Assembly (NCBI GenBank): GCA_965221375.1
Contig: OZ244883.1
Location: 248,001-312,000 of the forward strand
Reading direction: 5' to 3'
DNA from: Poriferisulfidus sp965221375
GTDB lineage: Bacteria > Pseudomonadota > Gammaproteobacteria > Poriferisulfidales > Poriferisulfidaceae
DNA length: 64,000 nt
The notes under the pieces are model-generated. The model worked only from the letters and a program-made list of their open reading frames with translations. It ran no database searches and was not told the origin of the DNA. The position numbers and the translations under genes were made by a program. Shown piece after piece: positions 50,929 to 60,149 of this stretch (the stretch's first letter is position 1; each line of letters begins with the position of its first letter).

Positions 50929-51819
50929 TTACGGCTGGGTTTGGAATGCCTGGCTTGTGGCCCGGCACGTCAACGCTTGAGCCAGTTCGCGCAGGAAATC
51001 TGCTTCTTCACCGAACGATTCCAACGCCGCCAGCGCATCGGCCCCAAGTTCGGCCAGTCGTTGACGACTGGCTTCGGTGCCCAGGACGGTGGGGTAGGTA
51101 TGTTCCGCATCGGCACTGCCGGCGAGCAGTTGATCCTGCTCCTGATCCTCCAGGTCGTCGCGAATCTGAAAGGCCAGTCCGATTTTCCAGCCGTACGTAT
51201 CCAAAGCTTCATGTCGGGCATCTTCGGAGGAGACAAGTTCGGTGGGCAACATCACCGAGGTGTGAATGAGACATCCGGTTTTCATCCGGTAGACCTCGTT
51301 GAGGTCATCCAACTGGCAGCCCTGTGCGCGTTCCATCTCGATATCCAACTGCTGCCCGCCGGTCAATCCCAATGAACCGGCAGCCCGACAAAGTCTTGAG
51401 ACAGCTCGCGCTTGTTGAACTCCGGTCAGGTTGGGGTCGTCGGAGATTTCCAAAATAGCATGCAGCAACAAGGAGTTGCCCGCCAGCATGGCGGTCGCCT
51501 CGCCATAAGCCGCGTGACAGGAGGGTCGCCCCCGGCGAAGATCGTCATCGTCCATGCACGGCAGATCATCATGCACCAGCGAGTGCGCGTGGACCAGTTC
51601 CACCGCGCACGCTAGGCGGTCCAGTTGCGCGACTTCAATGCCCAGCGTGCGACCAGCCGCATAGACCAATCCGCCGCGGACGCATTTGCCGGGCACCAGG
51701 GCGCCGTGCCGCATGGCCTGATGCAGCCGCTTCGGCGGAACACTCTCGTCGGGCAAGGCCTGTTCGAGGCGCGCAATAATGCGTTGGCGCAAAGTTGCAA
51801 GTTCCGCACTCAGATCCAT
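50929..51819 (-). CDS. ispA: Farnesyl diphosphate synthase (polyprenyl synthetase)
   Basis: A 296-residue all-alpha prenyltransferase that makes farnesyl diphosphate from DMAPP/GPP and IPP. The first Asp-rich motif DDLPCMDDDDLRRGRPS (about residues 82-98) and the second, FQIRDDLEDQEQD (about 220-232), are intact, as is MRHGALVPGKCVRGGLVYAAG (in parts; IPP-binding). It lies convergent to squalene-synthase-like copy 1 and next to ispG. The product would be the direct substrate of both squalene-synthase-like proteins encoded beside it. Confidence 0.92.
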   Translation of the reverse strand: MDLSAELATLRQRIIARLEQALPDESVPPKRLHQAMRHGALVPGKCVRGGLVYAAGRTLGIEVAQLDRLACAVELVHAHSLVHDDLPCMDDDDLRRGRPSCHAAYGEATAMLAGNSLLLHAILEISDDPNLTGVQQARAVSRLCRAAGSLGLTGGQQLDIEMERAQGCQLDDLNEVYRMKTGCLIHTSVMLPTELVSSEDARHEALDTYGWKIGLAFQIRDDLEDQEQDQLLAGSADAEHTYPTVLGTEASRQRLAELGADALAALESFGEEADFLRELAQALTCRATSQAFQTQP

Positions 51820-51989
51820 GGCAAAAAGGAGGTGTTTTGGGAGTGAAACGCTTGACAGAAAATACGGTTTGTACCCATTAAAAAGCCTAAAACCGCAGGC
51901 GCGCGCATTTTATCACTCGCGCTTGAGAGCGGGGTCGGAGCAGGTTTATTTTCGTCTCCGTCAATTCCCTTGAAAAGAGTGCCTTTGCT

Positions 51990-51995
51990 TATAAT
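51990..51995 (+). promoter_or_regulatory. -10 element of a probable ispG promoter
   Basis: A perfect TATAAT lies 53 bases before the ispG ATG. CCTTGA (51968-51973) at 16 bases upstream is the only -35 candidate and is weak. The surrounding 229-base gap also serves ispA on the other strand. Confidence 0.4.
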
Positions 51996-52048
51996 GACTG
52001 AGTCTTTTTTAGAGACAGGGGGAGCTGAAATTTCAGCATAATTACACC

Positions 52049-53275
52049 ATGAATGCTTTCTCGGCACCTCGGCGTGAGGCCGTTCCCGTAAAAATCGGTT
52101 CCGTGACGATCGGCGGGGGTCATCCGGTGGCCGTGCAGTCCATGACGGACACGCCGACGGCCAATATCACTGCGACCGTCGCCCAGGTGGAGGCACTGGT
52201 GCGCACCGGCTCGGAGTTGGTTCGGCTGACCGTCAATGACCGCGATGCGGCAGCGGCGGTGCCGAAAGTTCGCGAGCGCCTGGATGCGATTGGGGTGACG
52301 GTGCCCTTGATTGGAGATTTTCACTACAACGGGCACAAATTATTGTCGGAACATCCGGAATGTGCCGAAGCTCTGGCCAAATACCGCGTCAATCCCGGCA
52401 ATGTCGGTCGCGGCAGTGCGCGGGACCCACACTTCGCTGAATTCATTGAACTGGCTTGCCGCTATCAGAAGCCGGTTCGCATCGGGGTTAATTGGGGCAG
52501 CCTGGATCCGGCGTTGCTGACCGAGTTGATGGACGAAAACGCGGCGCGCGAGAAACCTTTGGACGCCACGGCCGTGCAACAGGAGGCGATGATTCAATCG
52601 GCTCTGCGCAGCGCCGAGCGGGCCGAGTCGCTGGGGTTGCCGCACGATGCCATCGTGTTGTCATGCAAGATGAGTCGGGTCGCATTGGTGGTGCAGGTTT
52701 ATTCCGAACTGGCGCGTCGTTGCGACTATCCCTTGCATCTGGGCTTGACCGAGGCCGGCATGGGCACCCGGGCCATTGTGGCGACGAGCGCGGCGTTGTC
52801 TTTGCTTTTGCATCAGGGGATTGGGGACACCCTGCGGGTTTCCTTGACTCCCGAGCCGGGCAGTGAACGGACCAATGAAGTTCGCGTCGCCTGTGACCTT
52901 CTGCAGAGTTTGGGCTTGCGCCATTTCATGCCGGCGGTGACCGCCTGCCCCGGCTGCGGACGCACGACCAGCGATTATTTTCAGCATTTGGCACAGGACA
53001 TCGAACGCTATATAGCCGAGCAGATGCCGGTGTGGAAAACGCAGTATCCCGGAGTCGAGAATCTGAATGTGGCGGTGATGGGGTGCGTGGTCAATGGCCC
53101 CGGGGAGAGTCGCCACGCAGACATCGGCATCAGTCTGCCCGGTTCCAATGAAAATCCCAGTGCGCCGGTTTATATTGACGGCACGCGCGTCTGCACGCTC
53201 AGTGGCGACCGGATTGCCGAAGAATTCCAGGACATGCTGTGCGACTATGTGGAGAAGCGCTACGCGACCGCGTAG
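52049..53275 (+). CDS. ispG: 4-hydroxy-3-methylbut-2-en-1-yl diphosphate synthase IspG (GcpE)
   Basis: A 408-residue [4Fe-4S] enzyme, penultimate in the MEP isoprenoid pathway. It has the N-terminal TIM-barrel part (VKIGSVTIGGGHPVAVQSM, IGDFHYNGH, RVNPGNVGRG) and the C-terminal reductase-like domain with cluster cysteines in TACPGCGRTTSD and a third in VMGCVVNGPGES. The acidic ligand region follows. ispH, the next enzyme of the pathway, is 1.2 kb downstream on the same strand. Confidence 0.97.
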   Translation: MNAFSAPRREAVPVKIGSVTIGGGHPVAVQSMTDTPTANITATVAQVEALVRTGSELVRLTVNDRDAAAAVPKVRERLDAIGVTVPLIGDFHYNGHKLLSEHPECAEALAKYRVNPGNVGRGSARDPHFAEFIELACRYQKPVRIGVNWGSLDPALLTELMDENAAREKPLDATAVQQEAMIQSALRSAERAESLGLPHDAIVLSCKMSRVALVVQVYSELARRCDYPLHLGLTEAGMGTRAIVATSAALSLLLHQGIGDTLRVSLTPEPGSERTNEVRVACDLLQSLGLRHFMPAVTACPGCGRTTSDYFQHLAQDIERYIAEQMPVWKTQYPGVENLNVAVMGCVVNGPGESRHADIGISLPGSNENPSAPVYIDGTRVCTLSGDRIAEEFQDMLCDYVEKRYATA

Positions 53276-53356
53276 CCAAAGTGGCGGCACCGTTGTGCGG
53301 TCGCAAACACCCCAGATAAATTCCTTGTTTTAGTACCGAAGAAGGTTGCGGAAACG

Positions 53357-54409
53357 ATGCCGGCTCAGCAGGACCTTGACTATCAGGCGCAGCTTCTGCA
53401 GGACGTGTCCCGCACCTTTGCTTTGACCATCCCGCAATTGCCGAAAGGGGCGCGGGATTCGTACGGCAATACCTATTTGTTGTGTCGGATTACCGACACG
53501 ATTGAAGATGAGCCGACCCTGTCGGTCACACAGAAGGATACGTTTTTTGCGCGCTTCAGTGACGTGGTGGAAGGTCGGGCGGATGCGGACGAGTTTGCTC
53601 GCGATTTCGGTGCCGCCTTGTCGTCCTCACCGGTGGCGACGCCAAGCGAACGCAAGTTGGTGGCCGACACGGCGCGGGTGATTCGCGTCACCCATGGATT
53701 GAATGCGAATCAGCGGCAGGCGATTGAGCGTTGTATTCGCATCATGGGCCGGGGAATGCTGACCTATCAGGAGCGGGGCACGGCGGGAGGCTTGGAAGAC
53801 GTGGTGCACCTGGATCGCTACTGCTACCACGTCGCCGGAATTGTGGGTGAGACCAAAACCGAACTGTTTTGCGACCATTCCGCCAAGATGGCGGAGCGTC
53901 GCGAGGAGTTGCTTGAGTTATCGGTTTCCTTTGGGGAAGGCCTGCAGATTGTCAACATTCTCAAGGACATCTGGGGCGATTGGGAGCGCGGAGACTGTTG
54001 GCTGCCTCGCCAATTGTTTGCCCAGGCCGGCTACGAACTGGAGGACATCGGCGCGGGCAAAACCGGACCCGCCTATACCCAGGCCCTGGTGGAACTCATT
54101 GCGCTCGCGCACGGGCATCTGGTTCGAATCTTGCGTTACATTTTGCTGACCCCGCGCCGCGATGCCGGGATTCGGTTGTACAGTCTGTGGACGTTGGGGT
54201 TGGCAATCCTGACCTTGCGCCGGATTTATGCGAATCCGGAATATCGCAGCGTGGAAGAAGTGGAGCCTTCGCGGTACAGCGTTTTGGCCTACCTGTTCAT
54301 GACGAGACTTTTGGTTCGTTCGAACCTGGCGTTGCGACTGCTTTTCTGGGGGTTGACCCGCAAACTTCCGAGGAAGGATATCCCGCATTTCAGGGCGCCG
54401 TCGTCATGA
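53357..54409 (+). CDS. Squalene/phytoene synthase family protein (copy 2)
   Basis: A 350-residue paralogue of the gene at 49819-50907, clearly related along the whole length. Asp motifs DTIEDE and NILKDIWGDWERGDCW are present, as well as SRTFALTIPQLPKGARDSYG. GAAGAAGG lies 13-20 bases before the ATG. Its function should be head-to-head condensation of farnesyl diphosphate, or one half of a two-enzyme route as in HpnC/HpnD. The sequence does not tell which copy does which. It is between ispG and ispH, so flux from the MEP pathway to triterpenes is probably coordinated here. Confidence 0.85.
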   Translation: MPAQQDLDYQAQLLQDVSRTFALTIPQLPKGARDSYGNTYLLCRITDTIEDEPTLSVTQKDTFFARFSDVVEGRADADEFARDFGAALSSSPVATPSERKLVADTARVIRVTHGLNANQRQAIERCIRIMGRGMLTYQERGTAGGLEDVVHLDRYCYHVAGIVGETKTELFCDHSAKMAERREELLELSVSFGEGLQIVNILKDIWGDWERGDCWLPRQLFAQAGYELEDIGAGKTGPAYTQALVELIALAHGHLVRILRYILLTPRRDAGIRLYSLWTLGLAILTLRRIYANPEYRSVEEVEPSRYSVLAYLFMTRLLVRSNLALRLLFWGLTRKLPRKDIPHFRAPSS

Positions 54410-54500
54410 AGCTGGCCCCGTGTTGGTGGTATATTAACCGGAATTCGCTTCGGGTCGTTTTGGCAGATTCGTTCCCGGGAATACAGAGGGAGGTATTTTG

Positions 54501-55460
54501 ATGCGAGCTATTTTGGCCCAGCCGTACGGCTTCTGTGCCGGTGTGGAGCGTGCCATCACCATCGTCGAGAAGGCGCTGGAGTTGTATAACCCGCCGATTT
54601 ATGTACGCCATGAGATTGTCCACAACCAGCGGGTGGTGGAGAACTTGAAGGCCAAGGGGGTGATTTTTGTCGAGGAGATCGAGCAGATTCCGGATGGCGC
54701 GATTGCGGTGTTCAGCGCGCATGGGGTCTCCCAGAAGGTCGAAAAGGAGGCCAAGTTGCGCAAATTGCGCTCGGTGGATGCGACCTGTCCGCTGGTGTCG
54801 AAAGTACACAAGCAGGGCCAGCGCTATGCTTCCCAGGGTTATGACATCATTTTGATTGGGCACGAAAACCATCCGGAAATCGAAGGCACTCTGGGGCAGA
54901 TTCCCGGTCCGGTGTTTTTGGTCAGCGACATCAAGGATGTCGAGGCGCTCAAAGTGCGGGACCCTGACAAGGTGGCCTACATCACGCAGACGACATTGTC
55001 GGTGGATGACACTCGCGATGTGATTAAGGCGCTGCAGCAGCGCTTTCCGAATATTGTTGGACCCGATACCAGAGATATTTGCTACGCGACCCAAAACCGT
55101 CAGGCGGCCGTGCGCGAATTAGCGGAACAGGTGGATCTGATGCTGGTGGTGGGAGCGCAGAACAGCTCCAACTCCAACCGCCTTTGCGAGGTGGCCAACG
55201 CCAGTGGCGTGTCGAGCTACCTGGTGGAGGATCCGTCCAAGATTGACCCCGAATGGCTGCAGGGGATTGAGACGGTCGGAATCACGGCGGGCGCGTCAAC
55301 ACCGGAGGAGCTGGTGCAGGATCTGATTGCGAAACTGCGCGAGCATGTGGACCTGTCGATTACAACAATGGACGGCATCGTGGAAAACGTGCGTTTTGGT
55401 CTTCCGCCGTCGCTGCGGGAAATCGGCAAGATTCCCGTCGAGGTCCACGGGGCGGCCTGA
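54501..55460 (+). CDS. ispH: 4-hydroxy-3-methylbut-2-enyl diphosphate reductase IspH (LytB)
   Basis: A 319-residue iron-sulphur enzyme, last step of the MEP pathway, producing IPP and DMAPP. The cluster cysteines are in QPYGFCAGVERA (about residue 12), VDATCPLVSK (about 96) and RDICYATQNRQ (about 197). Substrate-binding HEIVHNQRVV, FSAHGVS and GAQNSSNSNRL are intact. The ATG 54501 follows GAGGGAGG (54486-54493) well spaced. The TTG one codon upstream is not needed. Confidence 0.97.
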   Translation: MRAILAQPYGFCAGVERAITIVEKALELYNPPIYVRHEIVHNQRVVENLKAKGVIFVEEIEQIPDGAIAVFSAHGVSQKVEKEAKLRKLRSVDATCPLVSKVHKQGQRYASQGYDIILIGHENHPEIEGTLGQIPGPVFLVSDIKDVEALKVRDPDKVAYITQTTLSVDDTRDVIKALQQRFPNIVGPDTRDICYATQNRQAAVRELAEQVDLMLVVGAQNSSNSNRLCEVANASGVSSYLVEDPSKIDPEWLQGIETVGITAGASTPEELVQDLIAKLREHVDLSITTMDGIVENVRFGLPPSLREIGKIPVEVHGAA

Positions 55461-55494
55461 TTCCCTTACTGTAAAAAGATTCGCGTGGCGCTTC

Positions 55495-55555
55495 CGCCCT
55501 GTGATTTTCCGAAGAAGTTCCGACTGTTGCCACATGTTGCGTGGGCGACAGGGCG
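55495..55555 (+). promoter_or_regulatory. Long inverted repeat in the leader of the response-regulator gene
   Basis: CGCCCTGT (55495-55502) and ACAGGGCG (55548-55555) can pair over a 45-base loop. Inside, GTTGCC-AC and GTGGGCGAC form a competing hairpin around 55525-55549 that shares bases with the outer stem. The alternative structures end 18 bases before the ATG, which lacks a clear Shine-Dalgarno sequence. Confidence 0.3.
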
Positions 55556-55573
55556 TATTTGTGTGAGTGCCTG

Positions 55574-57181
55574 ATGAGCGATGCGATCCGCATTTTAGTG
55601 GTGGACGACGAGGTCGATCTGGAGCGTTTGATGCTCCAGCAGATGCGTCGGGAGATTCGCAGAAATCGCTATGAATTTGAGTTTGTCTACAACGGTGAAG
55701 AGGCGCTCGAACGGCTGCAGGCAAACAGCGACATCGACATTGTTTTGTCCGACATCAACATGCCGAAAATGGATGGGCTGGCGCTTTTGAGGCAGATTGC
55801 TGAAGCCGATCACGATTTACGCGCTGTGGTGGTGTCGGCCTACGGAGACATGAAAAATATTCGCACGGCGATGAATCATGGGGCGTTCGACTTCGTCATC
55901 AAGCCGATTGATTTTGATGATTTGAAAGTGACGATTGAACGCACGGCACAAGATCTTGAACGATGGCGGGAAGCCCAGCAGGCCCATGACCGGTTCATCA
56001 CGATCCAGCACGAACTCGGTGTGGCGCAGTCCATGCAGCAGAGCATTCTCCCGCACGAATTCCCCACCACTCGACCGCATACCGATCATTACGACATTCA
56101 TGCGAATATGGAGGCCGCCCGCTCCGTCGGAGGCGATTATTACGATGTGTATACGTTCGATGACGAGCGTTTCGGTTTGGTGATTGCGGATGTCTCGGAC
56201 AAGGGCGTGCCGGCGGCCATGTTCATGATGTCCAGCCATAGTCTGATGCGTGCGTACGCGGCAAGCGGGGATTCTCCGGCCGAAGTGCTGCTGCAGACAA
56301 ACCAGAAATTATTGGAAAATAATGAAGGCATGACGTTCGTGACGTTGTTTTATGGTATCTACGATGCCAACACGCATGAACTTTCCTATGCGAATGCCGG
56401 GCACAACAGCCCGCTCCTTGTGCATCCCGATCAGACGACCGAGTTGCTGGAAAGTACGGAAGGCGTTGCCTTGGGCGTGGCGGAAAACTTCGAGTTTCAG
56501 GAGAAAACCATCACGCTGAAGCCGGGCTCCACGCTGGTGATGTATACCGATGGCGTGACCGAGGCGGAGCACGAAAACGGTGAGCAGTTTGAGATGAAGC
56601 GCCTTCAGGAGCTTTTTGATGCGAGCGAGTTTGACACGGCAAAAGAAGCGACGGACGCGGTGTTCAATGCGGTGCGCGAATTTGTCAGCAACAGCCCCCA
56701 ATCGGATGACATCACCTGTCTGGTTTTGCGCACCGGGACACAAACCGATGCGCCTCCTCCGACGGCGCCCGAGAGAAAAACCATGGCCCTGCCCAACCGA
56801 CTGGGAGGCATTCGAACCATCGCGGCGTTTCTGTCCGAGTTTGCCAAACAGCACGGATTGTCCGACAAGATGATGCTTCCGATTCATCTTTCGGTGGAAG
56901 AAGTGTTTACCAATATCGTCAGCTATGCCTACGACGATGAGGAGGACCACGAGATACAGTTCACGTATTGGGGAGACCGTCACAGCATTACCATTGAGTT
57001 GATGGACGACGGCAAACCGTTTGATCCGCTGCAGAACGCACCGGAAGCAGACCTTGACAGCTCGCTGGAAGAGCGTCGCATCGGTGGGGTGGGAATCGTG
57101 CTCGCAAAAAAAATGATGAGCGATCTGCATTATGAGCGCAAAGAGGGTCGCAACTGCCTGACCCTGGTCAAGAAATTCTAA
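55574..57181 (+). CDS. Response regulator with PP2C-type phosphatase and RsbW-like HATPase domains
   Basis: A 535-residue cytoplasmic protein read from ATG 55574 (MSDAIRILVVDDE...). GTG 55541 is a possible but less likely start. Domains in order: receiver (1-125; Asp11-Asp12, phosphoacceptor Asp60 in IVLSDINMPKMDG, Lys in FVIKPIDF), a short coiled coil, a SpoIIE/RsbU-type PP2C phosphatase (about 150-400; ARSVGGDYYDVY, IADVSDKGVPAAMFM, NAGHNSPLL, YTDGVTEAE), and a C-terminal HATPase_c of the RsbW anti-sigma kinase type (about 425-535; LSVEEVFTNIVSYAY, GGVGIVLAKKMM). One protein thus holds both opposing activities of partner switching. The histidine kinase encoded 41 bases downstream is its likely phosphodonor. 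Confidence 0.88.
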   Translation: MSDAIRILVVDDEVDLERLMLQQMRREIRRNRYEFEFVYNGEEALERLQANSDIDIVLSDINMPKMDGLALLRQIAEADHDLRAVVVSAYGDMKNIRTAMNHGAFDFVIKPIDFDDLKVTIERTAQDLERWREAQQAHDRFITIQHELGVAQSMQQSILPHEFPTTRPHTDHYDIHANMEAARSVGGDYYDVYTFDDERFGLVIADVSDKGVPAAMFMMSSHSLMRAYAASGDSPAEVLLQTNQKLLENNEGMTFVTLFYGIYDANTHELSYANAGHNSPLLVHPDQTTELLESTEGVALGVAENFEFQEKTITLKPGSTLVMYTDGVTEAEHENGEQFEMKRLQELFDASEFDTAKEATDAVFNAVREFVSNSPQSDDITCLVLRTGTQTDAPPPTAPERKTMALPNRLGGIRTIAAFLSEFAKQHGLSDKMMLPIHLSVEEVFTNIVSYAYDDEEDHEIQFTYWGDRHSITIELMDDGKPFDPLQNAPEADLDSSLEERRIGGVGIVLAKKMMSDLHYERKEGRNCLTLVKKF

Positions 57182-57222
57182 AGTGACACAAAGGGACGCC
57201 GGCAAGACACGCTGAGGACACT

Positions 57223-59439
57223 ATGGACAGCAGGTTTGAGCGCTACTGGAACCAAATTTCGACTCAGCTTCATCTGGGGTTCGGCACCGGCCTTCTTCTG
57301 GTCATTTTCATCAGTCTCATGGCGCTGGTCGTGATTGACCGGGCGTACGACGTGCAACGCAAAATCAGCGTAGAGCACATGCCCGAGATGAATTTTGCTT
57401 TCGCGGTTCTGAAGCAGGCGACGACTTTGGCGACGGCCGTGCCGCGCTTGAGCGCGGTGGAGACGCAAGAACAGTTTGATGATCTGGAGCAGCAGGTCGC
57501 ACGAAGGGAAAGAAGTTTTCTGTCCCGCGTTGATAATTTTCTTGAAGCCCGAAGTGATAACGAGCAGGTTCAAAAAATTAAATCCTACGGTCTGGGCATC
57601 ATTGAGGATATTGAACAGACCAAGGATTTGGTGCAGGAGCGTTTCGTGTGGCGGCAACACAAGATGACTCTCCGGCTAAAGGCGCAACAGACGCATCATC
57701 TTTTTTCAATGCTATCGGCCAGTGATTTGGATGTTCACGCATCCCGCATCCAAACGCACAGTCATGCCCCGGGGGGGGTTGTCGAATACGGGGTTGAGAC
57801 TGAGTTTCAGATCTATCGGCAGTTGGCGGAGCTTCGCGAAGCGGAGGTTTTGGCACAGCAATTTCTGCTGACCGCGTTGACCGTGACGGATTCGACGTCG
57901 TTGGGGTTGTTGCGCGAACAGTTCGATGCGGCGCTTGCGCAGGTTGAGGAGATCTTGGCGGAACTGACGGAGGAGCCGTCTCATGCGCAACTGGTGTCGA
58001 CGCTCGAGGAACTGCGGATGTTGGGACAAGGGGACCGCAGTGCTTTCGATATTCGTGAACACGAACTTGAGATTGAGCAGTCGATAAAGGCTTTGCTCGG
58101 GCACAACCAGGCATTGGGCGCCGATCTGGTGGAGCAGGTGGAGCAATTCTCTCGATATGCCAGCCTGACCGCGACGGAATACGTGATCATGGCGGACCAG
58201 ACATTGTCCCACAGTTTGCTGCTGCTACTGGCCATCAATCTTTTGAGTATTGCGGGGGCGATTTTATTTGGGTGGCTGATGATTGAGAAGCGGATTATCA
58301 GACGCCTGGAACGTTTGGCAAAAAGTATGGAGCGAATGGCGGGCGGGGACCTGGAAGTTGAAATTGATACTTCCGGAAAGGATGAAATCGCCGACTTGGC
58401 GAAAGCTTTGGAAGGGTTTCGAAAGAACGCTTTGGAAGTACAGCGTCTTAATCTGGTGGAGACGTTGGCGAATGATTTGAAAAAGAAAAATGCTGATTTG
58501 GAGCGCGCCCAGCGACATCTGAAAAAGGCGCAGGATCAGGTTGTCATGCAGGAAAAGTTGGCCGCATTGGGAGAGTTGACGGCAGGGGTGGCTCACGAAA
58601 TCAAAAACCCCATGAATTTCATCCTGAACTTTTCGGATTCTTCGAAAGACCTGTTGGAGGAATTGCTTGAGGAAATAGAGAAAAACAAGCCCGAGGGCAA
58701 GGCCGACGAGGAATACGATCCGGAGTTGGTTGCTGATATTGCCAAGGACTTGGTGGAGAACCTGACGACGATTCGCGAGCACGGAGAGCGCGCCAATCGC
58801 ATTGTGGTGGATATGTTGAAAATGGGAGGTGCTTCCGAAGACTGGCAGCCGGTGGATCTCAACGTTTTGCTCAACCAGCATGCCATGCTCGCGTTTCATA
58901 GCATCCGCAACAAAGATTCCGAGTTTCAACTCGACATTCAGGAAGACTACGCGGAAAACCTGCCCAATATCGTGGCCCACTCGCAGGATTTGAGTCGAGT
59001 TTTTGTCAATCTGGTAATCAATGCGTGCTATGCGATGAATGAACGACGTAAGAAAGCGGAAAAGGATGCCGGTGAGGGGCAGTCGGATTACCAGGCGCAA
59101 CTTAAACTCACGACGCGGGAGGTTGACGGGCATGTTGAGGTGCGGGTGCGCGACAACGGCGGGGGCATCCCGGCATCCGTTCGGGAGCACATTTTCAATC
59201 CGTTTTTCACCACCAAGCCCCCCGATGAAGGAACCGGTTTGGGTCTGTCACTATCCGCCGATGTCGTTCGGAATCATGGCGGCCGGTTTGAAGTGGAGAC
59301 CGAGGAAGGCGACTATACGGAAATGATTATCACATTGCCTTTCGAGCCTGAATCCGCGAAATCGGATCCTCAGGAGACCGGAGAAGAAGGCGCGAAGAGC
59401 GCTGGGGAGGAGATAGCCGACGATTCAGAGTCGGCGTAA
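57223..59439 (+). CDS. Membrane sensor histidine kinase (HAMP, HisKA, HATPase)
   Basis: A 738-residue kinase. TM1 is at about 17-38, then comes a 290-residue periplasmic helical sensor region, TM2 at about 329-350 and a HAMP domain (ERLAKSMERMAGGDLEVEI). A coiled coil leads to the dimerisation domain with the H-box ELTAGVAHEIKNPMNF (His458). The catalytic domain has the N-box VFVNLVINACYAMNE, G1 VRVRDNGGGIP, F-box FNPFFTTKP and G2 GTGLGLSLSADVV. An acidic tail follows. An acidic insertion (KPEGKADEEYDPE) lies between H- and N-box. The ligand is unknown. It probably controls the receiver of the upstream PP2C/HATPase protein. Confidence 0.9.
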   Translation: MDSRFERYWNQISTQLHLGFGTGLLLVIFISLMALVVIDRAYDVQRKISVEHMPEMNFAFAVLKQATTLATAVPRLSAVETQEQFDDLEQQVARRERSFLSRVDNFLEARSDNEQVQKIKSYGLGIIEDIEQTKDLVQERFVWRQHKMTLRLKAQQTHHLFSMLSASDLDVHASRIQTHSHAPGGVVEYGVETEFQIYRQLAELREAEVLAQQFLLTALTVTDSTSLGLLREQFDAALAQVEEILAELTEEPSHAQLVSTLEELRMLGQGDRSAFDIREHELEIEQSIKALLGHNQALGADLVEQVEQFSRYASLTATEYVIMADQTLSHSLLLLLAINLLSIAGAILFGWLMIEKRIIRRLERLAKSMERMAGGDLEVEIDTSGKDEIADLAKALEGFRKNALEVQRLNLVETLANDLKKKNADLERAQRHLKKAQDQVVMQEKLAALGELTAGVAHEIKNPMNFILNFSDSSKDLLEELLEEIEKNKPEGKADEEYDPELVADIAKDLVENLTTIREHGERANRIVVDMLKMGGASEDWQPVDLNVLLNQHAMLAFHSIRNKDSEFQLDIQEDYAENLPNIVAHSQDLSRVFVNLVINACYAMNERRKKAEKDAGEGQSDYQAQLKLTTREVDGHVEVRVRDNGGGIPASVREHIFNPFFTTKPPDEGTGLGLSLSADVVRNHGGRFEVETEEGDYTEMIITLPFEPESAKSDPQETGEEGAKSAGEEIADDSESA

Positions 59440-59532
59440 GTGTCGAGGTGAGCTTGGGGAGGGCGTATCTAGGTTAAATTGTCAACTCCCAACAAAACGT
59501 CATGCAATTCAAATTTCGTCAATTGCGAAGAA

Positions 59533-59727
59533 CTACCGTGAGCTAACTGAAGAAGGGGGCAGGCGATTAAGGATTTCCTTTATATCGCCCCGGACTTCTT
59601 TGATAAATTCCCCCAAGTCTTTCCTGTCAGAATCAACGCTTTCAACCCATTTCCCAATTTTAAAAATGAGAGCGAGAACAGCTATAACAGCAACAATGAT
59701 TGAGGGAATTACCCACCAAGAACCCAT
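59533..59727 (-). CDS. Small membrane-anchored hypothetical protein
   Basis: A 64-residue protein. One transmembrane helix (about residues 4-25, WWVIPSIIVAVIAVLALIF) is followed by a charged amphipathic helix (DRKDLGEFIKEVRGDIKEIL) and a Ser/Pro-rich tail. TGGAGAAGG stands directly before its ATG on the minus strand at good distance, which supports translation. It lies alone in an AT-rich gap, convergent with the histidine kinase gene. No function can be proposed. Confidence 0.5.
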   Translation of the reverse strand: MGSWWVIPSIIVAVIAVLALIFKIGKWVESVDSDRKDLGEFIKEVRGDIKEILNRLPPSSVSSR

Positions 59728-60149
59728 AGCCTTCTCCAGATGTTGAGGGGAAACATCATGCTAATTAATGGGATTGAGCATTATATCCCTAAGTTCCATA
59801 GCTCTGCTGATAGATATATTATTTGAAAATAATCCCCTTTATTTTTTATACTTTTAGCCATAGAAATCGGAAATTGGTTGAGAGTTTATATGGCAAAGAG
59901 AGTTGCAGACACACTTTGAGAACTGTTCCCGGAAATCAACCTCGGCATGACATTCTTGCCGAGCAGCACAAAGTCTGATCCTGGCCTTGTCAACAAATCA
60001 AGATCATTGCCGTTTTTGGCAAGCATCCAGCCATGATGCTAAAATAGTAAGTTTGTGACAAGACCTCGGGTCAGTTTTCTTGTGAAAGACGGGCTTTCTC
60101 GGGTGTTCAAACTCACATAGAGATTTTTCTTTTACTCTGGAGTCGGAAG
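59728..60149. other. AT-rich intergenic region with two inverted repeats upstream of urt genes
   Basis: About 420 bases without a convincing gene. ATTATTT-GA-AAATAAT (59818-59833) is a perfect AT palindrome and TTGCC-GTTTTT-GGCAA (60007-60022) a 5-base palindrome. Either could be a regulator site for the urea transporter operon or the small gene on the other strand. No strong sigma-70 promoter was seen. Confidence 0.35.

Noticed and set aside
51853..51882. TTGACA followed by CATTAA as a promoter toward ispG.
   Set aside because: The -10 match is poor at 18-base spacing and it lies near the ispA start on the opposite strand; the TATAAT at 51990 is a better candidate.
58264..59190. A 308-codon open frame antisense to the histidine kinase gene.
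   Set aside because: It lies fully inside a gene with clear kinase motifs; its translation has no domain character and follows the shadow pattern of GC-rich codons.
60016..60031. A possible sigma-54 promoter (GG and GC spaced ten bases) upstream of urtA.
   Set aside because: Only the invariant dinucleotides fit; the TTGC part of the -12 box is missing and it lies almost 300 bases from urtA.
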